A stretch of 64,000 nt of DNA from positions 62,163,720 through 62,227,719 of the forward strand of contig NC_089788.1 of the NCBI RefSeq assembly GCF_040412425.1, in the 5' to 3' direction. The position numbers and the translations under genes are program-made. Numbering within the stretch: the stretch's first letter is position 1; the number at the start of each line of letters is the position of its first letter. The stretch is from Macrobrachium rosenbergii (Eukaryota; Arthropoda; Malacostraca; Decapoda; Palaemonidae). Positions 56,901-64,000 of this stretch are shown piece by piece. The notes beneath the pieces were generated by a model, which saw only the letters and a program-made list of their open reading frames with translations, ran no database searches and was not told where the DNA came from.

Positions 56901-58600
56901 GGTTCTTTAAACGCAATCGTAAATGGAACTCGACGGGATTAAAAAAACCTAAGATGAGCGAGAACCTTTCCGCTCAGAGTTAAGAGGTGTGTGCGTACGT
57001 TTGTTCATCATTATGCAATGCACGTACGCAAAGAGGGCGTGGAATGAGGGAGGGAGTGAGGGTGGGTGATGAGGGAGGGAGGTAGTAATGCACACGTGCG
57101 GGGGTGGGGAACTCCAATGAGTGGCAGCGCGTGAGTTCGAAGCGGGAGAGCTCACGCGCGTGCGCGTGTTTACTGTAGCGTGCGGCAGGCAAGATGCCCT
57201 TTGCCTCCCTTGCCTTGCCTGTCTGTCTCAAGTTCTGAGGATGTCCGCCTCTGGGAAGGGCAGAAACGATTCCCAGCCCATTTGGATGTGACAACGCCTT
57301 TCAGCCGTATAATAAAGTTAATATATTCGTGTCCTATGGCAATGTGCACTCCTCCCATCTTCATAATGAATATAAACACGATTATGGAAGCGAGGGTTCC
57401 CTACAAGGCGGGCCCTAGGCTCAATGACTAGCTGTCAGTGGAGAGGGGCACACGCGTCTTTGGTCGAAAAGTGAGTCTACAACGGGCGGGAAACACGTGG
57501 TCCTGCCTCATATGTTCGGAAAAATGATTAAAACGCCTGTATGGGCCTATGGTAGGATTGTTCAGCCTTAGCTTTGCCTTAGACGAGTAAAAAGGCTGGT
57601 TAACATTGCAGGTGCAGGCTGCTGCCACACGGGTCAGCAGGCTAGTTGTAAAGTGAGACGACCAGTATGCCAAATAAGGGGATGGATTTGTCGAGTATGT
57701 GTGGCTGTGTGGTTGGGGTCGAACCAAAATTAGAGGAGCAGCATCGTACAGCGTGTGTGTGTGTGTGGACGCTATAGTGAGTGCTATCTGCGGCGGCCTG
57801 TCTCTCTCGCTCTCTCCCTCTCTCTCTTTTCTCTCTCCCTCAGTGGTACTCCCAGTTGTCCCACAGTGGTACGTGTGTGGGTACACCCACACCGCACCCC
57901 CACCCTACCCGTTTCACGTTATATTTCGTTAAAACCATTTTGTCGTAATACAATCTGAAAGGAAAACAAAAGTGGGAGAAGTCGACTCGAGCAGAGAGCA
58001 AGTGGTGTTGAAATAAGTTCGGTTTATTACGCGTAATTTCAGTCGTAGCAGTGTATTGAATATCGATGCTGATGATCGCATAATTATCATTATATATTAT
58101 GGTCATTCCTTTGAGAAATGAAGTGGTGTAATGGAGCCGAGATGGTGTAAACATCTCTGTAAAAGCAGCGAATCGCGACGGGCCTCCCTCCTTGTTAGAA
58201 ATGCTCACAAAATGTAACTGGGAAAGGATTAAATCATCGTAGGTAAGTCATTATTTGCAGGAATTCATAAGTGTCTAATGTTTGTAGTCTCATAATAGTC
58301 CTATGTTTGTAGCAGGTGGTTGGAGGTTGTGAACTTCTGAAGTGGGGGCTTGGATCGTTAAGTAGATTCTCACAGTGGTGGGTGGAGAAGGATGATGTTT
58401 ATTAAAGGCCACTAGAGTGTAATGAGAGTTGAATGGCATTTAATAGTGGCGAAATAGTGATTGGGGGCTTTTTGTGCGCTCCGTGTGGGAATTACGTCAC
58501 TACACAGACTCCATCCATCCCCCGGGCAAGTCGTCATCCGAGAAACGTTCGTTATGAATGAACGGTTTTCTGCCTGCCTCCTCTTTTCATAATTTTCCTC
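56900..58600. promoter_or_regulatory. GC- and CpG-richer segment, possible promoter region
   Basis: Compared with its AT-rich surroundings this part has many CpG dinucleotides, for example around 57120-57190 (AGCTCACGCGCGTGCGCGTG), 57490 and 58150-58180. It also has GT and CT runs at 57750-57840. No initiator or TATA box is convincing and no exon can be assigned. It could mark the start of a gene that extends beyond the window. This is inference from composition. Confidence 0.25.
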
Positions 58601-58609
58601 ATCGCCTAA

Positions 58610-59530
58610 AATGTGCTTTTAATTCGTTTGGGCAGAAAGAGAGTTAAGATCTGTTTTATAAACCATATACCGTGCTTTACCGTAATAACAAGGCGTTGAA
58701 AGGCTTGTTCGATCATTGGCCATCGCCGAAAGCGAGAATGATGATTGTTTTAATGTTATTTATGAAGTGATTAGGTTTATTGATATACCCAAGAAAACGA
58801 CATTTACCTGAAGTGTTCTCAAAACTGTTTCACGATCGACCTCGCGATGTACGATAGTGTTTATTATGACTTTTAAACACGTTCCTTGTATAACGTTTAT
58901 TGCCATTATTTTTCTTTGTAATTTTGGAGTAATAGACTTCATGCTTGTTTGGAGGTTCCGTGGCCAAACTTCCGTTAATACATGTAGCTAATATACAGAA
59001 AAGGTCATGGAACGCTTTGCTGAACATTAAGTCAGAGAGTTAAAGGCTGACTAACCATTCTTTTTAAATTAACCTTTTTAGATAAATACTTGTTATAAAC
59101 GGAACATTCGGCTACGCAGTTACGATGTAATAATGTCCAGTAGTTATGATGAAGGTGTTGTTTTTAGTTTGTACTGTCTTTGTCTAATTGTTTCATGTGG
59201 TCAAAATTTTAGTAGCAATCAAGTGAGCATCAAAATAATGCATCTTTAGCCAAATAACGATGACATGCTCAAAACTTACGTACTGTAACGCGGTGGTTGT
59301 GTGCCGTAGAGTTTTTCAGTCTCCACAACCCATTGCTCGCAGTCTTGCAATGAGTGCATTCTCTTCCTTAAACTACGAGTTGTGTAGCTGTGAAATTATT
59401 TTTTTAAATTAGATTATACTACGAACTCCCATGACAAAATTTAAAATGTTTGATTAGTAATTACAAAATTATTACAATTATTATCACGCAGCCAGAGAAT
59501 AAATTTTAAACAGTTCGAAGGAAACACTCA
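58610..59530. other. No gene recognised
   Basis: AT-rich DNA with no supported coding or RNA feature. Confidence 0.5.
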
Positions 59531-59534
59531 GGAC

Positions 59535-59815
59535 ATTGGTTATTAACTAGGGGTGCTTGCACCCCTAGGGGGGGGTGCGAAGCCGGTTCCTAAGGGGTGC
59601 GAGATGCCTATGAATAATTAAAGCAAAATATATTTTTATATACTCGTTATTTGTTCTGCAAAAAAAAAAAAATAAATAAATAATAATATTACACATCATA
59701 TCAACTTTGTATTTTAGCTTTTTTTTTTATTTCAGCAATTCAGGGGGGTGCGAGAAATGACTGCTGATTTGAAAGGGGTGCACACGTTGAAAAAGGTTAG
59801 GAACCATTGATTTTG
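59535..59815. mobile_element. Possible MITE remnant with GGGGTGC-rich ends
   Basis: The left part has CTAGGGGTGCTTGCACCCCT and GGTTCCTAAGGGGTGCGAGA. The right part has GGGGGGTGCGAGAAATGACT, GAAAGGGGTGCACACG and GGTTAGGAACCA. The final motif resembles the end of some hAT-type non-autonomous elements, but no target duplication is evident. Confidence 0.3.
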
Positions 59816-59968
59816 ATGGCGATGAAGTAAATGTTTGAGGAGTTGTTATTGAAGCTGGGAATTTCTTATGACAGATTTCATTCTAATAGGCTGAATATTA
59901 CCTCGTCGAGGCCTTCCACATTCTCTTGTATACGACTGCATTATGATGGAGTACTGATAACTCAGTAC

Positions 59969-59970
<2 letters not shown>

Positions 59971-60018
<48 letters not shown>
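59971..60018. repeat. (CT)n microsatellite
   Basis: Uninterrupted CT repeat of 24 units. A shorter GA run follows at about 60083-60099. Confidence 0.97.
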
Positions 60019-60020
<2 letters not shown>

Positions 60021-60586
60021 TACGATTCCAACACTAGACCAACAGCCAGGTACTTCCGTGGTGCGTAGACCGACCCGCCTGATAGAGAGAGAGAGAGAGC
60101 ATCAATTTTTTGTAGGCATAATTGTTTAGAACTTAAATACATTTAGCTCTCTCATGACGCAGCTTAAAATCTTCGAACTGATATTGACACTTACAAATCA
60201 GTCCAATATTTCCTTATAAAATAAAGACTACACAGTTCCAAGACAAGACATTATTTTCCAAATATCCACTTTTCTTTAGTCGTATCTTAAAAGAAGTTAT
60301 AGTATCACTAAACAAGGAACTGACGGCGATCCATTGCGAGCGGCAGTGGGTTACCAGGAGGGTCAGTGGACTGGGTGAATACTTTACTCTTTTTTTCTTT
60401 TTAGCCCAGGACTGAAGAAAGAAAGATAAAGTAAAAAAAAAAGTTGTGTTTTTCATCGAGTTTATTTTATAGTACGTGTATTCGTAGATAAAAGTGCAAG
60501 GGTGTAACCTTTGTAGGTAGCGATTTCTGGTTCATGGATACTAGTACGAAGATTTTTGTTGCCAGAGCCAAAATGAACAATGAAAC

Positions 60587-60588
<2 letters not shown>

Positions 60589-60649
<61 letters not shown>
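60589..60649. repeat. (TA)n microsatellite
   Basis: About 30 uninterrupted TA units. Confidence 0.97.
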
Positions 60650-60653
<4 letters not shown>

Positions 60654-60836
60654 TAATATAATAGAGGCTTTGTGCGTTGTTGTAGCTGTAGCAGAGGTAT
60701 CGATGTCTACAATTATTCGTTGTTTTGTATGAACCGTAACTGTTGAAACCTTTCAAATGTAAAGGCCGATGGGGCCGGAAACCTAGTGACCTTTGTGGAG
60801 CAGACCAGATGAACGAACAGTATATATGTATATATA

Positions 60837-60839
<3 letters not shown>

Positions 60840-60928
<89 letters not shown>

Positions 60929-60944
60929 TGTATGTGTGTGTGTG
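60840..60944. repeat. (TA)n microsatellite followed by (GT)n
   Basis: About 44 TA units (60840-60928), then CTGTAT and a short GT run to 60944. Confidence 0.96.
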
Positions 60945-61379
60945 GGGCGGGGACGGAAGGGGTGAGCAGCTTTCATTTGATGATTAGGCTAAACCATAAA
61001 GATGAAAGAGATATTTTCAGGATTTTAAACCAATCGACTTGGAGGACAAAACTGTTATGAATTTAGCGTGAAGATAAAAAAAAATATATCATTCTAATAG
61101 TTATTCGCTTCTCAAAGACATTGGTGCTTGGCTGCCGTGCTCCGTCGAGCTGGATTCCAATGCCTGTGTCTCAGTCGTAGGCCTATTGCAGTTATTATAT
61201 CCGGATTTACCTCCGAGTGCATGACAGGATTTTTATTTTAAAGAGAAGTACCGCCAAGATATATTTAGTTAATTGACTATTTCAAGATCGAATCTCACAA
61301 TAGTAAGCAAGGAGGCTTGTGACCCATATCAGTAAAAATCTATATTTATAAGTAGCAACTGCTCGTTCTTCTTCTTTAT

Positions 61380-61660
61380 GAACTGACCTTTACTTTAGTT
61401 TTCCCCGTAGGGTCTTTGCAGCGTCCCTTCGGCCCCTAGCAGCAACCTCTTTTATTCCTCTTACTGTACCTCCGTTCATATTCTCTTCCTTTCTTCTGAC
61501 TTTCCACCCTCTCTAACAATGGTTTCAAACTGCAGTTGCGAGAGGTTTTCCTCCTGTTACACCTTTCAGACCTTCTTACTGTCTGTTTCCCTTTCAGCGC
61601 TGAATGACCTCATGGGTCCCAGTGCATGGCCTTTGGCCAAAATTCTATATTCTATTCCGT
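61380..61660 (+). repeat. Interspersed repeat with GCGCTGAATGACCTCATG core
   Basis: The 280-bp stretch ends TTCAGCGCTGAATGACCTCA, then TGGGTCCCAGTGCATGGCCT. Variants of this core lie at 38310-38360 and, inverted, 37540-37580, in both arms of the palindrome. Weaker ones lie at 54150-54180 and, inverted, 5600-5640. A CTAACAATGG/CTAACAATTG block also recurs upstream of the core here and at 38285. I do not recognise its family; the recurrence shows it is a dispersed repeat. Confidence 0.65.
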
Positions 61661-61664
61661 TCTT

Positions 61665-63205
61665 TACTTTAGTTGTGTGTGAGAGAGAGGTATGACTTTT
61701 TTGTGGGGGTGATGTTTTCGTGATGAATGGAAATAGCAGGAAGTCCAACTATTTCTCTTTTGGAGAGCGTTTTCCCGGCCACACCTGCACACCCCTCTGC
61801 CCACATCTTTTTCTCCGCTTACATATCTGTTTAAAGGGCTTAATTAACTTGTTAACCACCCCATTACGAATGTAAACGTTCCAGATTAATATTCAATGGC
61901 CGCTTGAATGTTTACAATGAAATAAACATTAATTACTGATTAATTACCAAGTCAAAATCAATTTCAACTTTCGGTGATTAATATTCAGTCGAATGTAGCA
62001 TGTCGGGTACCAGTTAGAGTCTTGTATTCATATATTATTACACGATCCGGCCAGTTTCCATTGTAAGAACAGTCAGTTCAATAGTAAGTCGACACTCACG
62101 TAGATGAAACTACCGCTCACTCTCTAAACTAAAAGTAATGGTTACTACTTATATTGACCAGTGAGCAGTAGCAAGAAGCAAGTAGCGATCAGAGATCACC
62201 GGCAGTCACATACGCCTAGTTGCAGCTACCAAATCAGGTACGGGTCTTTTGATAAAGCAGGATGGTTTATCAGAATGGTAGTCAGGGTCATGATACATGT
62301 TTTCAGTTCTTGAGGCATTGATCTTTAACGTTAATTATACAAGAGACCGATGCTCTGCTGCGCGTACATTGGACCGAGAACCATTACTTTGTTGTGGATT
62401 TCCAGTCGCAAGTCATTGCATGATTATAGCCCACCCGAACATGGAAAACTAACAACAATCAGCAATAGCTAAAACACGTCTAGGCTTGGGTAGTTAATGG
62501 TTGTTACTTTCCACTTGTGAGTGTTGGCAATGACTGAGATCGGTTTGTTATTACAGAGCCATGGTCGAATGCTTAGGAATAAGTACTGAAGACAGCTTAA
62601 TATCCCAAGAAAATACATATGTGTTAAATGCAGACGTTTAACTAAATGTCATTGAAAAATAACCAATAAGTGTTCGCAGGATCTTGAAGACTTGTCCAGA
62701 GATCAGTAACCTGTAAATAGTTCAGAGGTAGACAAAGCTGTTCAGAGAAAAAAATGAACAAACCGCAGAGACTGGATAAAGGCGTTGAACCAGATGCTGC
62801 TGCTTGCAGTATCTTGAAGGCTGCTGCCCACTTACGGAAACATAAATGGAGACCAGTAGCCACTAGTTAGGTTAAAGCTAAACTCTACACTATACTTAGA
62901 GAGGAACAGGCAGCAGCGGTTGCTTAAAGGCACTGAACCAAGAGACACTTGTTGGAATTACATGAAATCTCACTAATTGGTGTTGTTGAACTGAGACTAG
63001 ACAGCTGCTTACTTTCAGACATTAATCCAAGGAGGAACGTACGTACATCAACGGTTGCTAACTGTACAGAGAGGACAAGCTCCATTTGCAACTAAGTGGC
63101 AAGTTGCAAGTATAAGATGGTTATCGACTTTTTACCATTTTAGCAAACGCAAGTTCTCGTAGGTACTGAGTAATGGGTCAGTGTCCATATGAAACTGTAG
63201 GTGTT
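61665..63205. other. No gene recognised
   Basis: No coding domain, RNA gene or transposon boundary was found. Confidence 0.5.
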
Positions 63206-63206
63206 A

Positions 63207-63209
<3 letters not shown>

Positions 63210-63260
<51 letters not shown>

Positions 63261-63300
63261 CATATATATACATATGTGTGTGTGTGTCTGTGTGTGTTTA
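63210..63300. repeat. (TA)n microsatellite passing into (GT)n
   Basis: TA run at 63210-63256, then TACATA units and GTGTGT repeats to about 63300. Confidence 0.95.
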
Positions 63301-63634
63301 TTTATGTGTGTGGTCAGTGATCGTTTATATAAACATGACATGTTTTAGTAAAACTTTTACCTTCCCTAAAACGGATGACATTGGAAAACCTTAAAACATT
63401 TGTCACTGCCCCATATACGAGTATCTAAATACTGCTAAAATTAGGACTGAAATTGTGCGTACGGTACGATATACTTAATACGTACGTTGACAAAGTTACG
63501 AGCAGACACGCTCGTAAATGAAACCACTCTTGCGGAAGAATTGCAACAGAACGCAACTATATTGGAGCCTTTCAGAGTTTTCCGCGTAAGCTTTCGACTG
63601 AGTACATTAAGTTATGAGTCATAATATTCCACAT

Positions 63635-63670
<36 letters not shown>

Positions 63671-63673
63671 TCT
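63635..63673. repeat. (CT)n microsatellite
   Basis: CT repeat with one CTAT interruption. Confidence 0.95.
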
Positions 63674-63981
63674 GACGTTAGAGTGTTTTATCTCAGCTCT
63701 TTTCATCTTTGTGGCTGTTGAATTCGAATTTGTTCGGTTATCATTTTTATTATTATCGTAATAATGGTTATGAAACGTTGATTATACAAAGCTGATGATG
63801 CTCATGAAGGTGTAAATCATTTGTAACAATAGCATAACAGTAATAGTTGATGTAGTAGTAAAACAATAGTAATAATGCATCCACTCAACCTAGTGAGTTA
63901 GTAAATATATACCAGTTGGCTTAATAGTGTTACTGTAAGTGAGTAAAACTCCTGAACCTTGTTTCTGCCATGACAGTTCTA

Positions 63982-64000
63982 CAGAGAGAGAGAGAGAGAG
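63982..64000. repeat. (GA)n microsatellite cut by the window edge
   Basis: GA repeat running off the right end. Confidence 0.9.

Noticed and set aside
57755..57958. Overlapping frames of 60-150 codons in the CpG-rich segment on both strands
   Set aside because: They are open by virtue of GC content and CT/GT runs. No splice pattern, domain or consistent strand supports them.

Overview
This is animal nuclear DNA, most likely from a decapod crustacean such as a shrimp or prawn. I infer this from very long TA and CT/GA microsatellites, several DIRS-like tyrosine-recombinase retrotransposons, a tRNA-derived SINE, and spliced exons with GT/AG borders. It is not a bacterial or viral window. Almost every long reading frame belongs to a transposable element; only one host gene could be recognised.

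Bases 1-29,220: the minus strand carries five recognisable exons of the mitochondrial F1-ATPase assembly factor ATPAF2 (ATP12 family), at 29104-29217, 28790-28896, 22278-22361, 15383-15490 and 1794-1974. The remaining 3' exons lie beyond the left edge. Exon 4 (15383-15490) has an in-frame stop explained by three extra T bases. The introns are filled with elements on the same strand as the gene: DIRS-like copies at 1-1330, 2660-5545, 11058-11737, 12203-14034, 15573-22217 and 24995-28071, an I/Jockey-group LINE at 5650-10990, and a decayed LINE at 23750-24500. The copy at 24995-28071 shows both inverted terminal repeats and an internal complementary region that joins the complements of the two ends, the classic DIRS layout. 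A 1-kb stretch of intron (14512-15545) recurs at 21150-22217 as a base-by-base hybrid with DIRS leader sequence.

Bases 29,220-44,180: mostly unannotated DNA. It holds a 346-bp TA-flanked MITE, a 5'-truncated RTE-type LINE (33550-36175) split by a 206-bp MITE with an 8-bp target duplication, a 1.24-kb nearly loopless palindrome abutting a smaller foldback, a full tRNA-derived SINE, and long microsatellites.

Bases 44,180-50,420: a 5'-truncated Ty3/Gypsy element with RNase H, DD35E integrase and 3' LTR, a second related LTR just after it, then a plus-strand DIRS-like element with Gag, RT, RNase H and tyrosine recombinase blocks.

Bases 50,420-64,000: microsatellites, a 319-bp hAT-like MITE with perfect 8-bp target duplication, a 180-bp tandem duplication, a broken Tc1/mariner-like (IS630-group) transposase with an acidic tail encoded by a GAT microsatellite, and a GC-rich segment near 57-58.6 kb that could be a promoter region. 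No protein-coding host gene is visible here.

Domain and exon identities come from recognising family motifs by eye; no alignment or database search was run.
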